Shown: positions 52,901-64,000 of the stretch, one piece after another
Numbering within the stretch: the first letter of the stretch is position 1
How the letters are laid out: every line of letters begins with the position of its first letter
Assembly: GCA_964035545.1 (NCBI GenBank)
Contig: OZ037773.1
Coordinates: 10,132,251 to 10,196,250 of the forward strand
DNA length: 64,000 nt
Source: Bugula neritina
Taxonomy: Eukaryota > Bryozoa > Gymnolaemata > Cheilostomatida > Bugulidae
Reading direction: 5' to 3'
Program-made: the position numbers and the translations under genes
The notes under the pieces: generated by a model
What the model was told of the DNA's origin: nothing
The model's input: the letters and a program-made list of their open reading frames with translations, nothing else
Database searches by the model: none

Positions 52901-54375
52901 ATCAAGTGTTATTTATTACCTGTCTATTAATTTTATGGTGTCATTAACCTGGCATGGAATAGCATATTATTTCTGTGGCTGAAAGCCCTATTTTGGTTAT
53001 GAAATTTTATTCTATAGTCTGCAATACATAACTTTTAAACAAAGTTTTTGAACTAAAAATTTCATTTGCAGCTTGTACCTAGTCGATCTGTAATTATAAG
53101 TTGAATTAGTGTAAAATTGAAACAGCAGCTAGACGTGGACAAAAGAGGCAGGGACACAGACTGTAATGGATGTAATGGATTGGCTGTAGTATTCAGTCAA
53201 ATACATGTTAATATATTTCTAATTACACAATATTACATTCAATTCATTACACAGATTAGATGCAGATATGGCTATAGAGTCGCATGAAATTAGAACAAGC
53301 TGCATCAACATGCTGCTAGAATAACAGTGACTTTGTATTCAGAGCTTTAATCTAAACTACTGCTGCCGCTGCTGCTACTGCTCTTATCCAATCATAAGCA
53401 CCGCGAGTCATATATAAGTACATCTCTTTTTATTGGAGTACTAAATACTCCTAATTTGTACATTGCATTGCATTCAGCAACATTTGCTGCAAGTTGTTGC
53501 CAAAATAAATTCTATTGTCCATCAATATTGAAAAAAAAGTCGTTAGTACAAAAAATGTCTTAGAAAGATCAGGAAAGCTGCTTTTGAGTGCACTTTAACT
53601 AAGAGCATACTTTATAATAAATTAAATTTGGTGAAGCACCAAAAATATTAATTATCTCCACTTACTGCTTATGGAAATTTCCCTCAACTTTCATCTGAGT
53701 AACTGTGCCACTATTCCTGTGGGTAATGTTTACTTGATTATATGTTGTCTATAAACTTGACCAGCTCTTATAGAAAATTGTGGAAAAAGACTTTCAGAAA
53801 GACAAAGAATAATTGCTTATTTTCCATCTTTAAAATTATTGACCAACGTGTTATAAATTTTGCATTTTGATAAATAATATAGTATATAGCTGTGTTAATC
53901 TAATCTTCACAATCATATGCCACATAGGTTATTAATGTTTCCTTCAATAATGTGTCAAATGTTTTTATAAATAAACTTGAAGCAAACTTTTTGTATTTTA
54001 AGTGCCATTGCTTAGGATTTTATATTGTTAAGTTAGAGTGTTAACTAAAAACTTAACTAAATGAAATCATTTATACATTTTTATGTCAGAATGTAGTATT
54101 ATAATACAATACAATATTACATATATGTAATATTGTATTTTTATGTGAAATAAATTTGCCTCCATTAGAATATTCAAATCTTCTGCTAAATCTCTGCACA
54201 CAATACGAGCTACAAAGTCACATGTTGATACTCATCTTGTAGCTGATAGATATGATGTCCATCAGGTAATGGCTTTGTTGTTTGCTGGAATAAAATATTG
54301 CATATTGATGCAAATTAGTTGCAGTGCATTAAATAGACCCGAAGTAATGGTAGTGTTTTTATGGAGATAAACTAA
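49948..54375. other. Long intergenic region, no gene seen
   Basis: AT-rich. Short reading frames (for example at 50323-50583 and 51742-51981) have no exon context and no recognisable family. A promoter-like pair, CCAAT near 53389 and CATATATAAGT near 53410, next to a short CTG-rich stretch (53359-53382), has no visible gene behind it. A small palindrome, ATTACATATATGTAAT, lies near 54117. Confidence 0.45.
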
Positions 54376-54379
54376 TAGA

Positions 54380-54572
54380 CCATAGGCACATTGGACCATT
54401 GGTGCACTATACCACTGGTATACTGGACCACTGGTACACTGGGCCACTGGTACACTGGACCACTGGTACATTAGACCATTGGGCACTGACACACTTATAG
54501 ACCACTGGTATGCTATAAGACCAGCTGGTACACTAGACCATTGGTACACTGGGCCACTGTTAAACTGGTCTA
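54380..54572. repeat. Minisatellite, 16-bp period
   Basis: About ten imperfect copies of TACACTGGACCACTGG with variants (GGGCC for GGACC, small insertions). The reading frame seen through it on the minus strand (repeats of QWSSVP type) is a by-product. A looser GTGGTGTATTGGTGATGTAT repeat follows at about 54665-54735. Confidence 0.9.
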
Positions 54573-55318
54573 CTAGCTTGTGTGTTAACTAGACCCTCCT
54601 TTACTTGGCTCCCATGCTACGTTACTGCATAACCATTTAGCTGTGTCACTGGAGCTGCAAGTGCATGTGGTGGTGTATTGGTGATGTATTAAGGTAGTGT
54701 ATATTAGTGATGTATTGGTGGTGTATTGGTGGTTTGTTGGCATGTCACACTAACGCAGAATGATTGGCTCTTTATATGAATATGTATATTGAATTTCCAC
54801 ATTATATCTTTCAATCAATTCTTGTCACCACACACTATTTGTTTGTCTCATGAGTAGAAAACTCTTAATAATAAAAGCTTAAAGTTTCTTATTCAGCTAA
54901 TTTATTTTAAAATCAATCAGTAGGGAACATGCAAGGATTTTTCCCCCCTTGATTTTAATTTTTATCAAAGGAAAGCCTATAACAGAAAGATAAATACTGC
55001 AACTCAAGTTTTTTTTGGTAGAGATGTCAACATAATTCAACAGCTACATTTTTATTATCCAATAACAATGTATATAGCTTTATATATTAAGCTATAATCT
55101 AAAACATCAGCATTGTTCACTAAACATGCATATCTTAGAATCACACAAGTAAAATTTACAGTTCTATAAATTTCATGGCAAAAAATTGTATTGTAAGTGT
55201 AAAGGAATTGGCAATCTTAGCAACTTCATTGATTGTTTATTTAAAATTTATTTAAAAGCACTACCATGCATGTCTACTAAGGCAGGTACTGTGAAATTTT
55301 GAAAACATTTTCAGCTGT

Positions 55319-58300
55319 TTATATCTTAGTCAACAATATCCACAAAACCAGAACGTAACATAAGCCAGCTGTCTTGGTAACTCCACTGTTGGGTGCAGGT
55401 GTTGCTGTTGGTGAAATGACCTCATCTTTTAGCCTTAAGATTTTCCTTGTGTTGTACATACGAGACGAGACATCCATTTGTCCTTCCCCAAATTCATAGA
55501 AATATTGTCTAGACTTTGAATAAGGTTTCCATATAATCTCAGAGCTATTGGTGACAGGGTGCCTATATATAAAGTAAGAGTATTTTATTAATTCCTAATC
55601 AAGCAATTTTGGGGAAGACAACTTCTATATTTGAAAGTGCTCCTAACAATATTTTTATAACAATTGGTTAGATTATTTTATATCATATTCAATTAAATTA
55701 AACTAAATTTAAGGTAATTTTAGGTGGTCTACATATGAGTAAGGTATTGAAGCAATATGAAAAGCTTTGATGGGTTGTGTTTTAACAATAGCTGAATAAT
55801 ATCTTTGCAAACTATTGTAAGCTTTCGTCTTGCCTAATTGTAGCACAAAACAGATAAAATATAACTGCAGTATTTGTATTTATTAACTTACTTCAGATTA
55901 TGGTGGGCTATACAAATATTTATGATAGTTTAATTCTACTTAGTCGCAGTAAATCAGCTATAAGGGCTGAAATTATTAAACCTGAACTTCTGTACCAATT
56001 TGACCTCTCACCCCGTTCTAATAAAGTTGCCCCACGCCTCCATCATCTCGTCATTTAGTCCCACTTCTCGCTCAGTCATCTGATAATCTGGGAGATTGTA
56101 AAATGTTGGATGTTTGCCAAATACAAAAGTTCTCTCGTCTGTGTGCCTTGATCCACGAAACCTGCAGGAGAATTTCAAGCAGAAAGTTTCAAATTAGCTA
56201 AACTATCATAATATTATTAAAATAAACTTATAGCAGCATGGAAGGAGTATAATTATCAGCTGCTTTATGATGAATTAATATTCTTGCTAACATATTGCAG
56301 ATCGAGCTGAAAATGTGTTTGAAATTCTTGAATGGAATACAAAAATATTTTTATTCGCTCACTAAATAGTATATCAATATTATAATACTTGTTTAATTAG
56401 CCATTTATTTTTCGTGTCTGAAATTATTTACAGCAACTACATTATATCTAGTAGGTTCAGGCAAACCTGAGCCTAACTACCAGAAAAGAGTTGTGAACAC
56501 TCCAACAGATAACAAAGTTAAGTTGACATATAATCATGGATCAGGTGATGAGACCCGTGTGACCACAGATTATGTATAAAAGCTAGGACATAGTGACATG
56601 ACTCACCAGGAGGGATTCTTACTCTGAGAGTCGTGAGTCTCGTAGGTAAATGTGTACATGTAGGTGGAGGTGGTGCTCTGCTCGGAGTGACTGTCTAGCA
56701 GGGCTATGGTCGGCGCTCTAAACAGCATATCCGAGAAGATATTGAGGATAATTCCGGCTACCTCTGGCGAGGGATCACTGCTCAATGCGACGTCTCTGAA
56801 GTAAATGTCCTTAACATTGTCCTTGACACGCTCATATGAGTTGGGGAAGTAACTCCGCAGGTATTCGTTGAGGAACTGTTCAGCCATGTATTGGTTTGCC
56901 CCCTCCTCGATGGTGAACCCCTGGGCTCTAGCTAGTCTGTTTAGGTAGGTGAGTATCAAACTACCCTCCTGGGTGTTGAACCCTCCCAGGTAGTCGTAGG
57001 ATTGGAACTTGGAAATTATCTTCTCTCTTACAGCAGCTGAAACATTGTAACAGTCTCTTATCAAGATTATAAGTGGATAATAAAAGTTGATATAAAAAGA
57101 GCAACAAACTATATTGATTAGTTTAAAGAATTTTCTAAATTATATTTACATCAGCTTGAATACCAACAGCTTTCCTATGAGACATTTAGCAGAGTCATTA
57201 AATTTAGGCGACACGAACAAATCAGCGCAACTAGCCTCACTTTGCATAATATTACAGTGAAAAAATGAAAAATAATTTTTTTATTATTTATAATATTAGA
57301 CACGTGCAACTATATATAAACAAGGGAGAAGGGCAAATAACTGAAAATCGTTTACAGTCTAATTGACTTCAAAATCTTCATTCACGTTAAAGCAAAACAA
57401 AGTGATTCATTAGCATGCAAATTTATTCAAGTACATTGAGACACAATATATTGCATATATAATATCTTGTCAAATTGCAACTAACTCATGAACAGATAAC
57501 TCTTACCATCAATCTCTTCTCCTTTCCTGAAATATCTCCAGACTTCAAACAAGTCAGTTTTAATGATCTCATTCTCATAGAAAGGAGCGTAGAAATACAA
57601 CGTTGGGAATGTTCCCAGTAGATCAGCAGATAGCTTCCTTGCATACTCATCAACCTTCACTGCATCTTTCTTTAACAATTATTATTAAACAATATAAATT
57701 TTATCATGAAAAGTCAAGTATAAAGTGAATGTTTCTATAGCTGTTGATTATTCAAATAGAAAATGAAAGATTTATATAGCTTAAATAATTGTTAATGTTA
57801 TAGTTTTTGTTGTTACTATTAACAATACCATAAATAAATTCTATATTTCACAATAGCATGCCATGCTTACTGTTGAGTAAATTAATCAGAATTCATTCTG
57901 TTTTACAGCTGCATGTAAACCCAATAAACATCTTATCACAATAATATATTGATAAAAGTTGTATTTGCTGAGGTATATACCAGCTTTAAAATTATTATGA
58001 TGTCACCATTTTCTATGAATTTGAGGAGTCGTCTTATTTTGTTAACGATTATTGTAATTAAGAGTTTTCCTTTACACTCAGTTACTAATCTTGAAATATA
58101 ATTTGACATTTTTTAATAGATGAACACTTAAATTTAGGTTACCACTTGAATTAGTGTTTACATAGAGATGGTTATAAAAGTGCTTTGTTTACCATGGAGT
58201 GTGAAAGACTAAAGTTATATGTTTAAAAACCTTAATGTTTCATTGAAATATTCCTAAAAAGTTATTTTGCGAAGTCAGTTGAATTTAGTTTTACAACTAT

Positions 58301-60527
58301 ATTGCACATGATAAAAAAGAAGACAACTGCACTATTTGTATCAAATTCTACTTTCAAGAGGAAGCAACTCCTATAACTCACCTCTCTGAGACAGTCCACA
58401 TCACTGCAACCAAACTCTTCTAATATTCGTTTCCTGACCGTTTCAGTCGGGGGACTGATGAGCTTTGGGCACAGGAAGTTTCCGCTGGCGCCAATTATCC
58501 GGTGAAAAAGGCCGGTGAACACGTCTGAGGTGGCCATCAGAGTGACTGCCATGCCACCTGCCGACCCTCCATATATGGTCACACGACTCTTGTCACCTCC
58601 AAAGCTTTCGATGTTGTTCTGGACCCACTCGAGGGCCAACTTCATATCCCAAAATGCAAAGTTGTCGACTAATCCGTCGCCATCGATATCAAAGTATCCC
58701 ATGATCCCGAGGCGGTAGTTGATGGTGACGACCAGGATATCCTGTCTAGCGGCCAAGAACCTTCCATCATACTCTGTAGCAGCTCCTCTGGAGTAACCTC
58801 CCCCGTGTATCCACACCAAAACAGCTTTCCTAGAACTGCTCTCAACTGAAATAATTATAGACATTATAGCGTTATACCAAGATATTGTACGTAAACTTAT
58901 TTCACTTATACGTGGTACTTCTCAGATTAGATTCTAAAATGTTAATGTTACCAACTTTATTTATGAGTATTTCATCAAAGCAAAGTGTGATACCCTTACA
59001 TGTCTCATTGTCATATATTCTATTTGAAAGTCTAAAAGAAGTACAGAAACAAAAAATATATATGATAACGCTTTCTGACAGGATTATATTGAACTCTTGA
59101 CCTATTTATGACCTTCTAGTCTACAGTTGTTGAATTTACAGTTACATAGACTTGAATCAAGCATGCATAAAATATTTATCTTCATTGAAGCAGCTAGTCT
59201 TACTGTACTAATCTGCTGCACATGGCATAAATCAATAACATGAAAAGCAATAATATTGCTGTTATGTCACTAAAAAATCATTTTGTCCTAATTTAATCAC
59301 TGTATTGAACTACTACTTGTCTATCATAACAATCTAGTAACACAAGATGATGATGACCATGAAAGTATACAGTATGTTATACTAACACAATAATTATGTT
59401 GTTGCAATGCATAGTGAAAAGCTTACATCTCTGCAATGTATTATGAATGCAATTAATATAATATAATATTACAGCTAGTCAATTACTCCAACCAACTTTC
59501 ACTTAAACTAAGAGAATATATAGTTAAGATAAAAAGTCACATTTGATAATCTTTACCTTGATATTAGCCATGAGATTGTGGTCCGATTTATGCATAAACG
59601 TAAAACGATGAATGCATATCATTCTAGCTGCACAATATTCAGTTTACTGATCAATGAAGGTCTGTGGAATAGTACACTGAAATGAAGAATACATGCAGAG
59701 AGCACATACCTGGAGCTCGAGAGTAAATATTCAGAGTCAAACAATCTTCTGAGTTATTGTAGTTAGCCCTAGTTCCAGCTGTAGTCTGAATACAGGAAGT
59801 TCCCATAGTCCCATCATTGCGGGTGACAAAGACATCCCCCCATGCTGGCACAGGCTGAGGTTTCTTCCATCTTCCAGTCCCTTGAAGTGAAACAGTTTAT
59901 TTGTTGTACAGAAAACATTTGGCTTCCACTCTGAAGTATAATTGATGTTATATAACTATATTATGCATTTTAAATATAATTGCATGATTAAAGAGATCAA
60001 TGTAATACAGAGCTAAAATCCTTAAAAAGATGCTGCCTTTATTACAAAAATCAGAAGCTGCCTGTTCACTAAATATAATTTTACATATCATGTCCAAAGT
60101 GGCATGAAACCACAAATACAAACTATTTGATGAAATAGAGCAATAAAATGAGTCATCTAAAGTAGCTGACAGCTACTATGCAATCAGCAGGTATAACTAT
60201 AGTCTAAGTGATGCAATCAGCAGGTATAACTCTTCCTATAAGTAACCATCAACAGACTCCAACCAAACAAACTATAAAATAAAGCTGGAGATAACTTGAC
60301 AGAAACATACCAGTGCTGGTAGGTGGCTGAGCGTAAGGAATACCGTAGAACCTAGCAACCTGCAGACTACTGTCAATATCTTCAGTGAAGCCCTGTATCC
60401 TCCCCTGTGGTGTATCAACAGTTACGGCAGCAATAGACTGAGTTGCAGCATAGTCTGCAGCAGCAAGAAGTGTGACTATCACTAGCCACCATTGCCTGCC
60501 CCTCAGCCTGAGGAAACCAATGCCCAT
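55319..60527 (-). CDS. Type-B carboxylesterase / cholinesterase-like, 612 aa, probably GPI-anchored
   Basis: Minus strand, seven exons: 60527-60311, 59880-59710, 58845-58382, 57669-57507, 57036-56607, 56161-56012 and 55562-55319. Phases match at every junction (1,1,0,1,2,2), giving 612 codons plus TAA. An N-terminal signal peptide (about 1-30) precedes GRIQGF and FYGIPYAQPP. Family marks: SEDCLTLNIYSRAP (exon 2), oxyanion loop WIHGGGYSRG (about 141-150), nucleophile Ser224 in IYGGSAGG, acid Glu362 in NTQEGSL, and His488 in GSRHTDERTFVFG. The nucleophile elbow is GGSAGG rather than the common GESAGG. The C-terminus (TPAPNSGVTKTAG, then about 15 hydrophobic residues, TKI) looks like a GPI-anchor signal. 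Expected to hydrolyse carboxylic or choline esters at the cell surface; the substrate cannot be told. Unrelated to the TSR cluster. Confidence 0.92.
60179..60234. repeat. Short tandem duplication in CE intron 1
   Basis: Two copies of GCAATCAGCAGGTATAACT separated by about 14 bases inside the first intron of the carboxylesterase gene. Confidence 0.8.
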
Positions 60528-63500
60528 GCTGTAAGTAGACGAGAGTAAATTTAAACTGAATTAGTTTTGAAGCTGAGATGTTGACTGAATACTTGACACA
60601 TTATCTGTGCACAGAGCAACCTTGTGATGATATTTGAGTATTTGTTTTGATAAAGTCAGATAAGCTATTCAGACTGGCATATTTTGAAAGACTAAAGCAA
60701 GGTGTGACTTCGCTTATCTTAATTTTAGGTAAAGCCAGTGGATTTACTCAAATCAAAAGGGGACATATCTTTACTTGGTGCAACTCAAATACTCCAACCA
60801 ATTAATCATCAGGCTGCTTAGCCCAGCACTTGTATATCTATGCCAAGTAAATATTCTGGCCTTGCCAGGTGCTAAGAGGGTAACTCAAGTGTCAATTGTT
60901 CTGCCTGGACATCAACAATAGCGTCTTATTGTTTCAGCTAAGGAAGCCGCGAGGAAACTGATTTATTTCATGAATAAATTATTTCAGAACATCCGCAAGC
61001 AGTTTTTTAGATTACATAAGAATTGTCAGCATTGAGTGATGGATGTTGTCAAACTGATAATTGTATGACTGTCAACATTTGATTGATTAAACAGTATAAC
61101 ACTTAAATTACTTTCTTACAGATTATACTTGTAGTTCTGTAACAATATTATAAGGTTTGGGTAAAAAAATTAAATTATGACGAGCTGTAAACTAATAACA
61201 CATTTGGTGACTTGGAGATTAAAATTGTTAATCTAAAAGCACTTAATAATGTGTTAGCTGCATTGAACCCTTGCAATAAAGAATTGATGCACTAAAGCCT
61301 ACCCATAACTCATTTCTAATCAACTTGAAATAATTAAATATTTTATTAGCAGACCGTGTCTAACTTGTTTTCTAATCTCAGAAATACATTTCAGGTGCAA
61401 AGAAACTATTTTATAAATTTGGCACAGAGAAAAATAATATAACAAGAAAATAAAAATCGGGTTCAATCAACCAAATAGAATAGTATAATATACTCAAAAT
61501 CATAATTTCCACTTTTATGTCTTGAAACAACTAGCAATTATTTAGGAATTATTAAACTTGCTGCTTTCTTTTTGAAAAAATAATGCAATCAAGTCGTTTT
61601 TCCAGTTTTTCTGGCATTATGAAAAAAGCATTATTGGCAGTTTTTAGTGTTTATAACTGTTCAATTTAATTGTAATTGAAATTTAAAGTAAAATTATAGA
61701 GCTGTTATATATAAGGTTTAAAATTATTTATTAAAACATATAGAGAATAAATCATTTTTTCAGATGTAAATGGGTAAAGATGCAAGGGCGCTTGTTTTAA
61801 CAGATAATCCTTGGGGTGAAAATAAGTGGACAAGAAAGTTACCACTGATATTAGGTTATCACCTATAATACTACAAGACACTACTAAAAACTAAATTAGC
61901 ATTTCAGGCAATCAAATGACTCATGAGCAATCTATTATAAAATTGTGAATACCTACCTATAATTCTATTTTTGTCACCATTAATTTATATTCAAGCTTGC
62001 GGACTGAATGATGCGAAAATACATTATTCTTGTGGAAATGGGTTTGGGCTGACAGATTTACCAACAGCAGAAGGGTTTTGGGTGGTACCATGAGTTTAAG
62101 ATGGTATTGCAGTGTTTAAGACAATACAGAGGAACTGATGCAAGGAGGGAAGGGCCTCTAAATATTTTTACAGAGCTCGAAAATCCTGTTCAGTGCAACA
62201 GACAGCTATGCTATAAATAGAAAAAATCTCTATAAAAAGCAAACAGAATTCCAATTAGTGGGAACACTTACATATCATTCACTCTAGGATTTGCTAAAAA
62301 TTGACATATTTCATATCATAGCTTCAATATTTATAATAACCAAATAATGCAGCACAATTCATAATGCATTTTATATGCATTTAAATTTAAATACTTTAAA
62401 AATATAATAATTTACACTTGCAAATCTTGTAAGATATCATTTTGAGAAAGCTATTTGCAAGTAATGCTTTTCTGGAAGTAAATTTGTACCTCAAGCTACA
62501 GTTACAATGTGGCATAGCTTGAATACAGTTGAAAGCCACACAATAGCTTTTCTCATAGCAAGTATAGGCAGCACTGCTTTACTTTGCTCAAACCTGGAAG
62601 TGTGACACACACATGCAAATTGACTTGAGACCAAAATAATTAAGTTTTTGTGATAAATGACAGTTGTGAAGTTTGTTACGTAAATTGCAGATTGTGGGCT
62701 AATCCGGGTATCGGTAAATTATGCTAATTCAAAGTAATCATTTATACTTAGAAGGTGTTGGATAATATATTATATTGTTTCTGTTTATTTATTCAAAGCA
62801 ACTGACGTAAGTATGTAGATCACCATGCAATAAATTATATATTTTTGTGGCCTATCAACCTTCAAACTGCATTAAATATAAGATGCATAGTAAGATTTAC
62901 TTAGTTATATAGGCTTTTAGTAATTTTTAAAATATAAATTTATAATTTTCGAAAAAATTTTTTACACTTTTTAAAAGAGATTGGTTAAAAAATAAGTCAA
63001 GTTTTAATGTTTGGTTATGGAGCAATAATTACTTGAATAGGATGTAATTGACCATATTGCTAATTCTAATGCTAAACTATTTCATAAACTTTAAACAACA
63101 TTTGCAAGTAAAGACATATAGTTAGCAGCTATTTTTTATGGCTGCTAATGCTGCAATACTACTGAACTCATAATAAGATTTAGATAGTTTTTCTTGACTA
63201 CCAGCAAATGCGTGATGTCTTACATATAACTTCTCTGTGTTTTACCATGTTAACCATCACAGCTATTGCCTTTAGGAAAACATATTTACTGAAAACTGGG
63301 GCCGGTTGGAGTTTCATGTAATGAACAGTATTCGGGTTGAAGCCAACATCCTACATCGCCCACATATATCGGCCAGTTGTTTAACCATATAATCCATTGT
63401 TTAATAGATCTAACTAGTCAAATCAGTGGTTTTACCAAATGGATTTGGCAAATATTCAAACAGAAGTGAAGTCCCTCACTGCCAGCTCAATTAGCATATT
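60528..63500. other. Intergenic, no gene seen
   Basis: Upstream region of the carboxylesterase gene, then AT-rich sequence. No clear TATA box for the esterase, no exon with family features. Confidence 0.5.
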
Positions 63501-63507
63501 TTCTTCC

Positions 63508-63514
63508 TATAAAA
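63508..63514 (+). promoter_or_regulatory. TATA box of the gene starting at 63574
   Basis: CCTATAAAAAGG, 66 bp before an ATGG leader, the same spacing as in B1 and C1. Confidence 0.55.
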
Positions 63515-63573
63515 AGGTGTGAAATCAAGACAAAAGTACTATTGTTTAGAAAGCTGTCACCATAGATGCAAAG

Positions 63574-63577
63574 ATGG
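63574..63577 (+). CDS. Leader exon of a further cluster-type gene (partial)
   Basis: ATGG followed by the donor GTAAGTCG (AAGATG|G style, as in C1: AAGATGGGTAAGTCC), with a TATA box at 63508. No signal-peptide exon was found in the remaining 420 bp, so exon 2 probably lies beyond the window. It predicts another small secreted protein; whether it has a TSR cannot be told. Confidence 0.45.
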
Positions 63578-64000
63578 GTAAGTCGTTGTATTTTATTCAT
63601 CAACACTCTGCTAAGCAGAAGTAAATTCTTTGAAACTCATTTCTAAAATCACCTGCTATTCTGAAAGATCGTATATAATAAATACTTATGAATGTAAACT
63701 CACATGCCTCTGCAAAGCAAAGTTGATTAACTTCCGTTCATCAAAATGAGTTATAAGATAAGTGTCTACTTGATGAGCTTGCACTTTGATTTGTTTAATC
63801 TTTTTAAATTTATCTAATAAATTGCCAAAAAGTGTAGATATCATATGGCTTGTAAAAAGTGAGTTTATCTTGCTCTTCATATCTATTTCTACTATTTTTG
63901 ATTAACCAAAACATTAGGCTTATAGTTTTTTAGCCTAACACAAATAAAACAACTTGTTACTGGTATACATGTTCATTATAAATTGGCTGTTTTATGTTTT

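Noticed and set aside
53385-53420. CCAAT and TATATAAG pair resembling a promoter
   Set aside because: No leader, signal exon or coding exon was found downstream, and such motifs are expected by chance in AT-rich DNA; noted only in the intergenic entry.
54262-54549. Minus-strand frame with repeated Gln-Trp-Ser-Ser-Val-Pro
   Set aside because: It is a by-product of the 16-bp minisatellite; there is no signal peptide, splice context or conservation.

Overview
The window is AT-rich nuclear DNA from an animal, most likely an aquatic invertebrate. Evidence: many short GT-AG introns, TATA-box promoters, AATAAA signals, long (TA)n arrays, tRNA-derived SINEs, a hAT-type MITE and families typical of Metazoa (thrombospondin type-1 repeats, type-B carboxylesterase). 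I cannot name the phylum. No rRNA, tRNA or CRISPR was seen.

From about 0.9 to 48.3 kb lies a cluster of small secreted-protein genes. All share one layout: a TATA box 65-95 bp upstream, a first coding exon of only four bases (ATGG), a second exon of about 42-48 bp encoding the signal peptide, then further exons all bounded by phase-1 introns. Family A (genes A1-A7, 2.5-24.8 kb) encodes signal peptide, a short variable linker (one or two exons), a complete thrombospondin type-1 repeat (TSR) and a second degenerate TSR. Genes A1, A2 and A4 look intact on the plus strand and A5 on the minus strand. A3 has lost its second-TSR exon, A6 has a stop in place of a conserved Cys, A7 is frameshifted, and there are relics near 1.0 and 16.3 kb. 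Family B (B1-B3, 33.1-42.6 kb) has the same plan with a His/Pro/Arg-rich linker; B2 and B3 form a head-to-head inverted pair. A third type follows at 44.8-48.3 kb: a broken two-TSR relic, then gene C1 with one TSR between two repeat-rich regions. Gene D1 (27.5-29.3 kb, minus) and the start of another gene at 63.57 kb use the same ATGG leader, but D1 has no TSR.

The cluster is built from large inverted duplications: 12.0-14.5 kb against 17.7-20.6 kb, about 5.3-6.6 kb against 22.25-23.3 kb, and 36.1-39.3 kb against 40.55-43.7 kb. Flanks and introns show that several paralogues are mosaics, as expected from unequal exchange or gene conversion. The promoters of A3-A5 share a DR1-like nuclear-receptor site and a conserved block about 290 bp before the TATA position.

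From 48.3 to 55.3 kb I see no gene, only a hAT MITE with an 8-bp target duplication (49.59-49.94 kb) and a 16-bp-period minisatellite (54.4 kb). A seven-exon type-B carboxylesterase/cholinesterase-like gene occupies 55.3-60.5 kb on the minus strand; its frame is continuous across all exons, with a recognisable Ser-Glu-His triad and a GPI-signal-like tail. Gene models were spliced by eye from splice sites, phase and paralogue comparison, so ends of introns are firm where paralogues agree, while UTRs and transcription starts are approximate.
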